45,402 nucleotides of DNA from Cecembia lonarensis LW9 (GCF_000298295.1 NZ_AMGM01000032.1:1-45402), one strand, 5' to 3'; shown: positions 18,086 to 26,905, counted from the stretch's first letter. A program made the numbers and translations. Notes: a model not told the origin generated them from the letters alone.

Positions 18086-19225
18086 TTACTTTTCTTTTCT
18101 TATAGTTTTTCCCAATTCAAACGAACTCATAAACTCCACATCAGGCCATTTCTTGAGTACAGCAGTCAGCAAATGCTTTAGCTCCGTTAACCCTTTCTCC
18201 CTATTTTCAGGTCGGATACTTCCAACATAATTTACCCGATGGGAAGATATCACCGCAGGTTTTCTCCAACGGAAGGCTATTTCAATTTCTTTCAGGCAAC
18301 TATCCACCCAATCCGTAATATGTTCCTGTTCCCCAAAGCAAACAGGTTCAAAGAAGGCATTCCGATTGATAATCACTTGATCATATTCATTTTTTTTACC
18401 AATGAAATTCCATTCTTTAGCAAAAACACCATCTCCTAACGGATACACTCTTTTTTTAGAACGGGTCAGGTATTGTACGCCAATTTGCTTTAAAGAAGAC
18501 TCCAATTCCTTGGGTTCCTCCGCATTGGGGGCAATAAATACCCTCGGATAATAGCCCATATACTTATGAAAAAGTTTACCACCTTCTAATACATACTGAT
18601 GCAACTCAGGAATCTCATCTTTAGCCTCTGGATGCAAAGCTCCCAAATAATTGGGATAATTTATGCCATTGTATCCTGATGGTCCAACGGAATGGTGCTC
18701 CAAGGCGTACCGTAATCCCTCCTTCCCTTTGTGGGACTGAAGAATTTTCATGTAGCGACGGACATTGATATGCTCTCTACCATGGATTTCAGGAACAAAA
18801 ATATTTTGATTAAAACCTTGTCTCCATAAGTCCAAAACTCGATCACTTTGAGGGAACTCTTCCAAGGTTTCATGCAAGGGCTGGAAAAAATATTCCTGAT
18901 AATCGGATACTTTAATTTTTTCAAAATCAGGATTACCCATAATACACATAGGTGTGAAGACAGGATGCTTGCCATTTTTATCTTTAAACCCTTGGAGTAA
19001 ATCGAATAACATCTCCATATCCCTGTTGCTTTCCATAGATTCTACAGAATCGTAATGGATACGGCCTACATTCAGACCTTTATCTTTTAATGCCTCGTAA
19101 GCTACCTTATCTTTGATGCGAACTGCACCCCAATCATCTGATTCAATGACTAAAATCTTTCGATTGGTTCTCCAACCTGGGATATTGGAAATGTTTCTTC
19201 TTAAACTTTCTTTAATTCTTGACAT
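18086..19225 (-). CDS. Polysaccharide-deacetylase-like protein, paralogue A
   Basis: A 379-residue protein that I read as a divergent member of the NodB/polysaccharide deacetylase superfamily. VIESDDWGAVR puts an Asp pair at residues 30-31, IHGREHIN gives H148-x3-H152 as a metal-binding pair, and VISSHRVNYVG near residue 340 gives a late histidine. No signal peptide is seen, so a cytoplasmic or membrane-side role on lipid-linked intermediates is more likely than action on exported polymer. A second copy (24122-25219) with the same motifs lies 5 kb upstream; the two bracket a run of glycosyltransferases. It overlaps the preceding glycosyltransferase gene by 14 bases. The exact substrate is unknown. 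Confidence 0.7.
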   Translation of the reverse strand: MSRIKESLRRNISNIPGWRTNRKILVIESDDWGAVRIKDKVAYEALKDKGLNVGRIHYDSVESMESNRDMEMLFDLLQGFKDKNGKHPVFTPMCIMGNPDFEKIKVSDYQEYFFQPLHETLEEFPQSDRVLDLWRQGFNQNIFVPEIHGREHINVRRYMKILQSHKGKEGLRYALEHHSVGPSGYNGINYPNYLGALHPEAKDEIPELHQYVLEGGKLFHKYMGYYPRVFIAPNAEEPKELESSLKQIGVQYLTRSKKRVYPLGDGVFAKEWNFIGKKNEYDQVIINRNAFFEPVCFGEQEHITDWVDSCLKEIEIAFRWRKPAVISSHRVNYVGSIRPENREKGLTELKHLLTAVLKKWPDVEFMSSFELGKTIRKEK

Positions 19226-20432
19226 GCTTCTTGTTTAGCATTTCTTGAAAAATGTTTAAATAATCCAGATACCTTATCTTTTTATCGAATAGGAGTTCTG
19301 CCCTTGCTCGACAAGCTTCTGATAACTGTTCATAATCCCTTTTTTCAAGCTCCTCAATTGCTTTTAAAATACCCGAAATGCTCCCTTTTTCCACGACAAG
19401 CCCTGTTTCCTTATCTATAGCTTCTGGACTCCCTCCAGTATTGTAAGTAATCACAGGCGTACCACAAGCAAGTGCTTCCAAGTTAGTGGTCGGAAAATTA
19501 TCCTGAGATGTAGGATTCACAAAAATATGTGCCAAAGAATACCATTGTGCCAATTCCTGAACACTTTCTGTTCGCTCAAGGCCGATGATATTGTCAGGAA
19601 GTGCATTTAACTCTTTTGTATTCAACCCAATCATGACAATCTGATAGTCATTACTAAGTTTTTTGGATAATTCCACAAAATCCATATAGCCTTTTCGATT
19701 GGACCAAGTACTGGCACAGCCTAAAACCACTTTTTTATCACCCAGCTCATAACAATCTCTCAATTTAGATTGCAAAGGCTTAAATAAATCCAGATTGATC
19801 GCTGAAGGTGTTACATGAACTGTATAATTTTTTAAAAATGATTTTTTCACTAAATCACCCAACCATTGCGAATGCGTGATTAATTCCATTTTTTTAACAG
19901 ATGTAAATAAATCCTGCTTTGCTTCAAAATTATCAAAGGAGTTGTCCACCCAAGAAGATGGATATCGTTTATGCTTGGGGCATTTTTCGCAGTGGCTTTC
20001 CCATTTTTTACAATTAATGTCATCAAAATACGTACAATGCCCGGTAAAAGCCCAGCAATCAAACAAGGTCCAAACTACGGGAATTTTATGCATATTGATA
20101 TATGCAAAAAGCGTTGGTAAATGGATATAATATCCATGCAGATTATGTAAGGCGATCAAATCGGGCTTGATTTTTTCAACTTCCTTAATAAAGTTTTCAG
20201 TAGCCTTTTTTGAGGCAAATCCATGTTTATCCGTCAACAAGGTATAGGCCCCATGCAAATACACATCCATTTGCGAACCAATTTTAATAAGTTTGGATGC
20301 ACTTGTTGCATTACCCCGACCATAAGCAATGTAGCTTTCATGGCCGTGGGCCAAGAGTACATTACCAATTTCCTCAGCGATGCGTCCTGTGGACCCGCTA
20401 TTGGCGACGGCGTTAATTTGGAGAATTTTCAT
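19212..20432 (-). CDS. Glycosyltransferase family 4, WcaC-like
   Basis: A 406-residue GT-B enzyme. The N-terminus MKILQINAVANSGSTGRIAE and the segment HNLHGYYIHLPTLF...WTLFDCWAFTGHC (about 96-135), followed by a Cys-rich patch (CKKWESHCEKCPKHKRYP), are typical of WcaC-like glycosyltransferases. The donor-site motif in the C-terminal half is FVNPTSQDNFPTTNLEALACG (E-x7-E type, about 310-330). The Cys-rich patch may bind metal in the family. It would add one sugar to the lipid-linked repeat unit on the cytoplasmic face. The next gene downstream is paralogue A of the deacetylase-like proteins. Confidence 0.85.
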   Translation of the reverse strand: MKILQINAVANSGSTGRIAEEIGNVLLAHGHESYIAYGRGNATSASKLIKIGSQMDVYLHGAYTLLTDKHGFASKKATENFIKEVEKIKPDLIALHNLHGYYIHLPTLFAYINMHKIPVVWTLFDCWAFTGHCTYFDDINCKKWESHCEKCPKHKRYPSSWVDNSFDNFEAKQDLFTSVKKMELITHSQWLGDLVKKSFLKNYTVHVTPSAINLDLFKPLQSKLRDCYELGDKKVVLGCASTWSNRKGYMDFVELSKKLSNDYQIVMIGLNTKELNALPDNIIGLERTESVQELAQWYSLAHIFVNPTSQDNFPTTNLEALACGTPVITYNTGGSPEAIDKETGLVVEKGSISGILKAIEELEKRDYEQLSEACRARAELLFDKKIRYLDYLNIFQEMLNKKHVKN

Positions 20433-20437
20433 CTACA

Positions 20438-21516
20438 TTAATTTGGCAAAAGAAAATCCATATATAATTTACCAAGAGTATCCAAACTATTCGTATTTCT
20501 TACTTCTTGAGAGTTTGTTGACATATTATGTAATAAATCTTCATTTTGAATTAAATTTTTAATGTAATGAGCCATAGAATCTGTATCTCCAACCTCCATT
20601 AAGTAACCATTTACTCCATGTTTAATGATATCGGAAGGGCCTGCAATACAATCAAATGATACAGGCACACAACCTTGAGCCATTGACTCAATAATTGCAT
20701 TTGGATAACCTTCTGTGAGAGAAGTGAACACAAAAACTTTAGATTGAGCTAAATATTTATCTACTTCATTTGAAAAACCTAAAAATTCAATTCTATTTAA
20801 AACATTTAATTTCTTAGCATAGGTTTTTAAATCTGCCAACTCAGGACCATCACCCAATAAAATAAATCTCCAATTATTTTTTGCTAATTTTTTTACAACG
20901 TCTATAAAATGCTTTTGTCCTTTTTCAGGTACGGCTCTACCAACTGTAATGATAATATTTTCTTTTTTAATTTCGGGAAATATTCCATTTCCTTTAAAAA
21001 GTTAGGAATTACTCTAATAGAACATTTGAAACTTCTACTATATACTTCAGCTGCTGTTTGAGTCTGTGCAATTATTCCATCTACTCTACTATTTAAAAGC
21101 CAATATGAAAATTTATAAATCCCATTAAGAACTTTTGTTTTCGGAAATCTCACTCTATAGGGACTAGTTCGATTAGAAATAATTACTCTCGATTTAATTC
21201 CAAATGATGCAATCAAAGAAAAAAGTATATACCCAAGGCATAAAATACTATCTGGTTTTATGTTTTTTAAATTTTTTCTTAGGAATAAAATCAAATATGG
21301 TAAATATAATACTCTTCCAAGTTTGTCCCTAACTGCTGGCAATGGTTCTATAATTTTTACCCGCTTGTCCAAATTAAAAAAATGAGGATAATTGAACATT
21401 AATAAAATCGATACATCAATGTCATGGGATACCAAATAGTTTGCCAACTCTGCCGCAGTTCTCTCAGTACCACCCGCAGTTAATTTTGGTAAAATAATGG
21501 TAATTTTTTTCCTCAT
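20438..21516 (-). pseudogene. Glycosyltransferase family 4, split by a frameshift
   Basis: Two adjoining reading frames make one GT4 enzyme. The N-terminal part (20902-21516, starts MRKKITIILPKLTAGGTERT) runs to RVIPNFLKEMEYFP, after which its frame decays. The minus-1 frame continues in register as EIKKENIIITVGRAVPEKGQ and on to LLGDGPELADLK and the C-terminal donor site (TSLTEGYPNAIIESMAQG, 20438-20857). The break lies at 20974-20980, where the minus strand reads TATTTCCCGAAA. One missing base (TTTCCC to TTTTCCC or TTTCCCC) would restore a protein of about 359 residues. Mutation, sequencing error and, much less likely, ribosomal slippage on T-TTC-CCG can all explain it. The ATG overlaps the preceding gene's stop (ATGA). 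Confidence 0.8.
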
Positions 21517-22580
21517 TTCTGTGTGGAAAGAATCGCAGCTGCTACGAGTTTAGGACTAATAGATTGGGAAAGTTCTCTACTTTTTTTTCCCATTTCGGAT
21601 AATTGCTTTGGATTCAAGGAAAAAATTTTACTCAAAGCCGCTTGGACATCTGAAGATGAATGGGCTTTTATGGAGAAACCATTATAATTATTCTTCAAAA
21701 AATGAGGCGAAGCACCACAAACATCCGAAATAATCAGAGGCATTCCGGCAGCAGCGAATTCATGGACAACTACTCCCCAGGGTTCAAAAATAGATGGCAA
21801 AATAAAAGCTTTACATTTAAAAGCCAATTCTGCTAAATACTCTTGGTTGCTGAATGTATGGATAACAATATCATTAGGTAATTCTAATTTGTCCAAATAG
21901 GTGCCATTACCTACTAGATGTAATTTTGCGCCATTCTTATTTTCAATTTGTCTCCAGCCATCCAATAGATAATTTATTCCTTTGACTTTATTAAACCTAC
22001 CAACAAACAATATATCCTTAGCTTCTTCAAATCTGCTTATACCCAAAGGAATTTGTTTAAAGGTTTTTACATCCGCTGAATACATTGGCCAAATAATCTT
22101 ATCATTGGCAAATCCCAACTTTTTGGCATATTCAAACTGTCTTATTCCGGCCACTAGCATATGGGAAAAAAAACGCTTGTGTCGAAACCAAGACGTTACA
22201 ACATTCAACCATTGCTTTCCTCCATACCAAGGGGTGTCATTTCCTGAAATCACTGGGATTTTTCCATTGTAGACTATGCCTATTTTGTTATACATGGCAA
22301 TTGTTCTATCCGATATGTAAATAATATCTGGATTAAAGCCGTGAACCAAAAGCTCTAAACTTCTTTGATTTAAATCTGATTTCTTAAAATATTCTACTCC
22401 ATCGAGGATTGGGGGCACATAAGGCGTTAATTTTTTAACATCATCATGTACGAATAAAATTTCAGCATTCAGTTTTACCAATTCAATTATTACAGGAATA
22501 TTGTATGGCATTATTTCTCGGTATAAAAAAACAACCTTTGTTGTTTCAGCATCCTGTATTTCAATATTTTCAATTTTCAT
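21513..22580 (-). CDS. Glycosyltransferase family 4
   Basis: A complete GT-B protein of 355 residues. The C-terminal half has ILFVGRFNKVKGINYLLDG (about 190-208), LHLVGNG and the donor-binding motif LPSIFEPWGVVVHEFAAAG (E-x7-E). The start ATG overlaps the 3' end of the truncated glycosyltransferase gene upstream (11 bases) and its stop overlaps the ATG of the frameshifted GT4 downstream, so translation is probably coupled. The acceptor and donor sugars are not deducible. Confidence 0.85.
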   Translation of the reverse strand: MKIENIEIQDAETTKVVFLYREIMPYNIPVIIELVKLNAEILFVHDDVKKLTPYVPPILDGVEYFKKSDLNQRSLELLVHGFNPDIIYISDRTIAMYNKIGIVYNGKIPVISGNDTPWYGGKQWLNVVTSWFRHKRFFSHMLVAGIRQFEYAKKLGFANDKIIWPMYSADVKTFKQIPLGISRFEEAKDILFVGRFNKVKGINYLLDGWRQIENKNGAKLHLVGNGTYLDKLELPNDIVIHTFSNQEYLAELAFKCKAFILPSIFEPWGVVVHEFAAAGMPLIISDVCGASPHFLKNNYNGFSIKAHSSSDVQAALSKIFSLNPKQLSEMGKKSRELSQSISPKLVAAAILSTQK

Positions 22581-23073
22581 TGTGAAACATTTTTTGGAAA
22601 ATCTTTCGCGCCGTTTCTGTTTGACAAATTACCCCCGCAGCATTAGGATACAATTTATTTCGTAAGATTTCTTGGATTCTCCCCCATCGTTTATCCGGCT
22701 GGCACCGATCCGAAACAAAGACTGGAAACTTTAATCCAAGTGTAGCCAATAAGACAAAATTATTCCACAACTCACCAAAGCTTAAAATCGTGTCAGGTTG
22801 AACTTTCTTGATTTTTTGTCTTAAAAACCAAAGCGTTTTGAACGTATTCCAAGTTCTCTTAGAATTGTCAAATTCAAATATTGGTTTGTGAACTATAATA
22901 GTTTCAGGAATTGGGTAAAAAATCTCCCTAGTAAGACCATAAAGCACCAAATGCACCTCATACTCCTCTTTAGAGCAAAAATAAGCTGCCAATTCGGACA
23001 TAACACGCTCCATACCTCCGGATTGGAGAGATGGGATAAGGAGGCAGATTTTATTTTTATTTTTTATTTGCAC
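22570..23073 (-). pseudogene. Glycosyltransferase family 4, N-terminal half only
   Basis: This 167-residue frame (GTG start at 23073) corresponds to the N-terminal acceptor domain of a GT4 enzyme: CLLIPSLQSGGMERVMSEL (about 10-28), DTILSFGELWNNFVLLA, SDRCQPDKRWGR and GVICQTETARKIF, the last normally just before the interdomain linker. It stops there, and the start of the next, complete GT4 gene follows immediately. No C-terminal donor domain remains in any frame. A deletion joining the half gene to its neighbour is the simplest reading. It overlaps the preceding gene by 17 bases. Whether the half-protein is made or has a role is unknown. Confidence 0.7.
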
Positions 23074-24115
23074 TTAGATCAATTAATTTAATAAAGTGAT
23101 TTACAAAGAGTAAATCATCGTAATGATACATCTTAAAAGTATCATACGCATTCTTTATGATATCTTGATAACATTCATAATCTTTCAAACAGGTACTAAT
23201 TTTTTGTTCAGTATCTGATAAATCCCACCTTAATGGAATGTAGGTTTCATTATTAATAAAAAAATTAGGAAAGGTCTCTAAATGAGAAACATCTGGTTTA
23301 AAAAGAATAGCCTGTGAATACATAGATTCAAAATCACGATGACATATTTCGCCCCACCCAAAAGGACTAACAGATATTTTTGAAAGCTCCAATTCGCGTA
23401 AATATTCACTCTTCGAAACCTTACCACCTATAATTGATTCTTCTAAATCAATTGTCGTTAAAATATCATATAGCTTATTTCTCTGAGAGGAAATCTTATT
23501 ATTCGAATAATTTTTTTCTCCGCGGAAAGAAAAACTATACCTCTTTATCAAATTAAAATTAAATTCTTTTAACACCTTATAGTTATGAAAGTTTTTGAAC
23601 CTATTCAAAAAACCATAATTAAAATTAATATAACTACACAGTCCAATATTCCAACCTATAAGTAACTTTTCCAAGTCTTGATGAGTTGCCTTTTGATACT
23701 TCTCATAAAGTAAGGGCTCTTGATTATTCAACCATGGCCTCACCGCTGTGTCATTTGTAGCCGTTAAATAAAATGATTTATCTTTAAAAATCTGTTTTTT
23801 CCAAACCTTATCAAGGTAAATATAATCTTCAAAGTTTGGAATTCCAGAAGTATCAAAACCATCGAATAAAACAATTATTATTTTTCTATCTTTTAAATCA
23901 TTAAAAAAACGTTCCTTTTGTTTACCATTTTTAAAAGTGTAGCGAACATGGACTATAATTAAATCACAATCAAATATTTTTGGTGAATGAATATTATAAA
24001 ATAGGTTAATTTTATACCCCTTCTGTTTTATCAAATTCTTATTCTTATACAAAGGATAAAAATCATCAAAACCTAAGGAAAATTTTGATTGATAATGCAA
24101 AACATGAATCTTCAT
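23057..24115 (-). CDS. Probable glycosyltransferase (GT-B, exostosin-like C-terminus)
   Basis: A 352-residue AT-rich gene. The only family-level signature I recognise is in the C-terminal half: SPFGWGEICHRDFESMYSQA followed by LFKPDVSHLETFPNFF (about 270-310), which resembles the donor-binding region of glycosyltransferase family 1/exostosin-like proteins where the conserved acidic residues follow a glycine-rich turn. The N-terminal 200 residues are unlike anything I can name. Its position inside the glycosyltransferase run supports the call. The gene begins seven bases after the stop of deacetylase-like paralogue B. Confidence 0.65.
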   Translation of the reverse strand: MKIHVLHYQSKFSLGFDDFYPLYKNKNLIKQKGYKINLFYNIHSPKIFDCDLIIVHVRYTFKNGKQKERFFNDLKDRKIIIVLFDGFDTSGIPNFEDYIYLDKVWKKQIFKDKSFYLTATNDTAVRPWLNNQEPLLYEKYQKATHQDLEKLLIGWNIGLCSYINFNYGFLNRFKNFHNYKVLKEFNFNLIKRYSFSFRGEKNYSNNKISSQRNKLYDILTTIDLEESIIGGKVSKSEYLRELELSKISVSPFGWGEICHRDFESMYSQAILFKPDVSHLETFPNFFINNETYIPLRWDLSDTEQKISTCLKDYECYQDIIKNAYDTFKMYHYDDLLFVNHFIKLIDLSANKK

Positions 24116-24121
24116 AGCTTA

Positions 24122-25219
24122 TTACAGTATTTGATCACTTGATTTAAATATTACATCGGGCCACCTTTTAATTATTTCATCCAGCAGGTTTTTAAATTCT
24201 TTCAAATTTTTATCTCTGGCGTTTTTACAAAGCCCTCCAGAAAAATTAACTCGATGGGTACTTATAATAGCGGGCTTTTTAAATAAAAATGCATTGCTAA
24301 TTTGGAAAAGGGTTTTAGAAAAATCATCCCCAAGTTCAATCGGCTCAAAGGAACAATTTCTAACACCATATGTCATCCCTGATTTGTTTTGTTGACCGAA
24401 ATAAGTTCTCCTTTTATCTCTTTTCCCATCAATATTCATAGGAAATAATTGGTATTTCATACCCTGCAAATGCTTTACCCCTCCTTCAAATAATGTTTGT
24501 TCAATTTCTGATGGCCATATATAGTTGTTGGCAATAAAGGATTTTGAAAGAAAACCAAATATATCTTTGAATAGGATCAATCCTTCTTTAATAGAGTTTT
24601 TACAGTATTCGAAGTCTTCACTGTCATAGGTTGCTTGTATACTTTTTTGCATGTAAGGAAAGACATCCTTACTCAATCCCCACACTCCATGATCAAAAGC
24701 TAATTTAAAATCTTGATTATTTTGAAGGAGCTCTAACCAAAGAGGTATATTAACATGTTCTCTCCCATGAAATTGTGGCTTAATTAAACCCTCATTTAAT
24801 CCTTGGTGAATTATATCCAAAACCTTTTCATGACCCGATAATCTTTTATAAGTTTGATATATGGATTCTTTGTAATAATATTCAAATTTGCTTGCTTTTA
24901 TTTTCTGAAAATCGGGATTAGCAACAACAAAGTTTGCCGTAAGTATGGGATTTTCACCCTCTCTATTTTTTACAGAAGAAAGAACTTCCAATAACAAGGT
25001 CACGTCCTCTTCATTTTCAAGGGTGTCAAACTTACAATAAGCACTTTTATCTACAGGTATTCCTGCTTTAAGTAGTTCATTAAAAACATTTTTGTTGGGC
25101 ATTCGTATGCTACCCCAATCATCAGATTCAATTACGACTATTTTCTTGGATACATTTTTACCAGAAAGATTCGTATGAAAGTTTGAAATGAATGATCTAA
25201 AACTACTCACTCCAAACAA
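24122..25219 (-). CDS. Polysaccharide-deacetylase-like protein, paralogue B
   Basis: A 365-residue homologue of the protein encoded at 18086-19225. The shared motifs are IESDDWGSIR (D33, D34), FHGREHVNI (H151-x3-H155) and IISTHRVNFSGG near residue 325, consistent with a metal-dependent carbohydrate esterase fold. The start is uncertain: TTG at 25219 overlaps the capG stop, and GTG at 25210 also overlaps it. The region between the motifs diverges clearly from paralogue A, so the two probably act on different sugars. No signal peptide or membrane segment is seen. The function is inferred from motif order only. Confidence 0.68.
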   Translation of the reverse strand: MFGVSSFRSFISNFHTNLSGKNVSKKIVVIESDDWGSIRMPNKNVFNELLKAGIPVDKSAYCKFDTLENEEDVTLLLEVLSSVKNREGENPILTANFVVANPDFQKIKASKFEYYYKESIYQTYKRLSGHEKVLDIIHQGLNEGLIKPQFHGREHVNIPLWLELLQNNQDFKLAFDHGVWGLSKDVFPYMQKSIQATYDSEDFEYCKNSIKEGLILFKDIFGFLSKSFIANNYIWPSEIEQTLFEGGVKHLQGMKYQLFPMNIDGKRDKRRTYFGQQNKSGMTYGVRNCSFEPIELGDDFSKTLFQISNAFLFKKPAIISTHRVNFSGGLCKNARDKNLKEFKNLLDEIIKRWPDVIFKSSDQIL

Positions 25220-26459
25220 CTCTTTTAATGTAACTTGTATAACTCAGAATAATCCTTACCATCTTATCACTGACATTTGGCATGGAGTAATCCGATACTT
25301 GTTGGAATGTAGTGTTTAGTGATTGGTGATTAGTGATTAGTGAATCATTACTTATTTTCTCATTTTCGCTACTTTTATTTCTTAATCCTACAGCTTGACG
25401 TTCAAGTTGGGCGAGGCCTTGAAGGATTCGCTCAGGATTAAGGCCGACCATCATCACAGAAGCCTCTTCCATCGCTTCGGGTCTTTCATGAGCTTCACGT
25501 ATATTCAGTGCCCTAAAGTTCATAATGGAGGACTCCTCAGATATCGTTCCACTGTCCGATAGCACGGCAAATGCATTAATCTGCAAAGCGTTATAGTCTG
25601 AGAATCCCATTGGTTTCTGCCATTGGATGAGGGGATTTAAATGGAACGCGGATACTTCGGTTTCGCTCAGTACAAGTGACTCGGATTGGGCGGATTTTTG
25701 CGGATTTAATTGTTCAAGATGTTTGCGAGTCCGTGGATGAGTGCTCACAATAATCGGATAGCCATACCTCTCAGCTATCTGGTTAAGAGACTCAAGGAGG
25801 GCGAAAAAGTTTTTGTCATTGCTGATATTTTCTTCTCGATGGGCAGAGACAACAAAGTATTTTCCTTGTTCCAGGCCCATGCTATCCAAAATGTCACTGG
25901 CCTGAATCTTCGGCATATAGTGATTCAGCACCTCATACATAGGAGAACCTGTTTTGATAATTCTATCAGCTGGTAAGCCCTCCCTTAACAAATACTCTCT
26001 GGCGATATCAGAATAGGTTAAATTGATATCGGAAATATGATCTACGATCTTCCTGTTGGTTTCCTCGGGTACCCGCTGGTCAAAACATCGGTTACCGGCC
26101 TCCATATGGAAAATAGGAATATGTCGCTTCTTGGCAGGAATGGCACACAAACAGGAATTTGTATCCCCCAAGACCAAAAAAGCATCAGGCTTCACTTCTT
26201 CCAGAATAGGATCAATATTGATCAAAATCTGTCCTACCGTTGCCGTGGCCGTCGCCCCAGCCGCATTCAAAAAATAATCCGGCTTGCGAACACCTAAGTC
26301 TTCATAAAATACCTCATTGAGTTCATAGTCGTAATTCTGACCAGTATGAACAGTGATATGCTCAATCGCCGGACTAGCATCCAAAGCTGCCATTACTCGG
26401 GATAATCTTATTATTTCTGGACGAGTCCCTACGACCGTCATAACTTTGAGTTTTTGCAT
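25203..26459 (-). CDS. capG: UDP-GlcNAc 2-epimerase family enzyme, CapG/WbjD-like, with two in-frame repeat inserts
   Basis: A non-hydrolysing 2-epimerase of 418 residues from the ATG at 26459 (a TTG at 26483 would add eight residues from repeat DNA). VVGTRPEIIRLSRV is near the N-terminus, HMEAGNRCFDQRVPEETNRK and SAHREENIS are active-site segments, and LSDSGTISEE is conserved. With CapE- and CapF-like genes upstream it should catalyse the last step to UDP-N-acetyl-L-fucosamine. Typical enzymes are about 375 residues. The extra length is in two places: residues about 249-276, containing a 47-bp element also found at 28088-28134, and residues about 357-384, encoded by TTAGTGATTAGTGAATC-type repeats. 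The active-site motifs are intact. Confidence 0.9.
   Translation of the reverse strand: MQKLKVMTVVGTRPEIIRLSRVMAALDASPAIEHITVHTGQNYDYELNEVFYEDLGVRKPDYFLNAAGATATATVGQILINIDPILEEVKPDAFLVLGDTNSCLCAIPAKKRHIPIFHMEAGNRCFDQRVPEETNRKIVDHISDINLTYSDIAREYLLREGLPADRIIKTGSPMYEVLNHYMPKIQASDILDSMGLEQGKYFVVSAHREENISNDKNFFALLESLNQIAERYGYPIIVSTHPRTRKHLEQLNPQKSAQSESLVLSETEVSAFHLNPLIQWQKPMGFSDYNALQINAFAVLSDSGTISEESSIMNFRALNIREAHERPEAMEEASVMMVGLNPERILQGLAQLERQAVGLRNKSSENEKISNDSLITNHQSLNTTFQQVSDYSMPNVSDKMVRIILSYTSYIKRVVWSE
25309..25390. repeat. TTAGTGATTAGTGA repeat inside capG
   Basis: The plus strand reads as four near-copies of an eight-base unit (TTAGTGATTGGTGATTAGTG and so on), then TATTTTCTCATTTTCGC. It is translated in frame on the minus strand as about 27 residues rich in Ser, Asn and Lys, just before the conserved C-terminal SDYSMPNVSDKMVRIILSY. 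Confidence 0.65.
25641..25687. repeat. 47-bp dispersed element inside capG
   Basis: The segment from ATGGAACGCGGATACTTCG to GTGACTCGGATT matches 28088-28134 at 43 of 47 positions. Here it is coding, read in frame as SESLVLSETEVSAFH; at 28088 it lies between two genes. The core CTTCGnnTTCGCTCAGTAC is a dispersed-repeat type. Confidence 0.85.
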
Positions 26460-26536
26460 ATTTTTAAATAAGATAAAAGACAAAAGTAAAAAGATAAAAG
26501 TGGGGATTGCTTCTGACTACTTTTGTCTTTATCCTT
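26460..26536. repeat. CTTTTGTC repeats, left flank of four-helix-bundle gene
   Basis: Both orientations of an (A)AAAGACAAAAG / CTTTTGTCTTT repeat occur. AAAAGATAAAAGTGG at 26489-26503 is a perfect inverted copy of CCACTTTTATCTTTT at 26921-26935, on the other side of the four-helix-bundle gene. Confidence 0.7.
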
Positions 26537-26905
26537 TTATCTTTTGTCTTTAGAATTTCTAGCTTTTTGAACTATCGAGCCTAAAATTAACTTCAATTCT
26601 TTAGATTCTTGAATGAGTGCATTTAATTCCTCGTCGGCTTTCGATTCAATACCTTTAAGAATCCTTAACCAATAATTGGACTCCCTCATTTCACGCAAAG
26701 AAATTCTTACCTTATTTGTGAAATCTAATTTTGAGGAACCAGCTTGCGCTTCTTCATAATTCGCTCCACTGGAGGTTGAGGACTTTGTTAACTGGTATTT
26801 AATTACGTTGTATTCAGATGTAGATGGCAATGACCGAAGGTACTTTATTGTTCGAACAGCAAAATTGAACAACCTCTCTTCCAAATCATTTCTACCTCCT
26901 TCCAT
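26537..26905 (-). CDS. Four-helix-bundle protein (S23/IVP family), copy 1
   Basis: A 122-residue helical protein of the family first known from 23S rRNA intervening sequences. NFAVRTIKYLRSLP, SSTSSGANYEEAQAGSS, ISLREMRESNYWLRIL and KELKLILGSI mark the four helices. The family also includes the Avd accessory proteins of diversity-generating retroelements, but no reverse transcriptase is nearby. It splits the otherwise contiguous CapE-F-G gene set. Its last codons (NSKDKR and stop) are part of the CTTTTGTC repeat, and a 15-bp perfect inverted repeat flanks the gene. Function in this setting is unknown; nucleic-acid binding is known or proposed for relatives. Confidence 0.85.
   Translation of the reverse strand: MEGGRNDLEERLFNFAVRTIKYLRSLPSTSEYNVIKYQLTKSSTSSGANYEEAQAGSSKLDFTNKVRISLREMRESNYWLRILKGIESKADEELNALIQESKELKLILGSIVQKARNSKDKR

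Noticed and set aside
26537-26905. Avd-like gene of a diversity-generating retroelement
   Set aside because: No reverse transcriptase and no template/variable repeat pair were seen nearby; only the fold family is shared.
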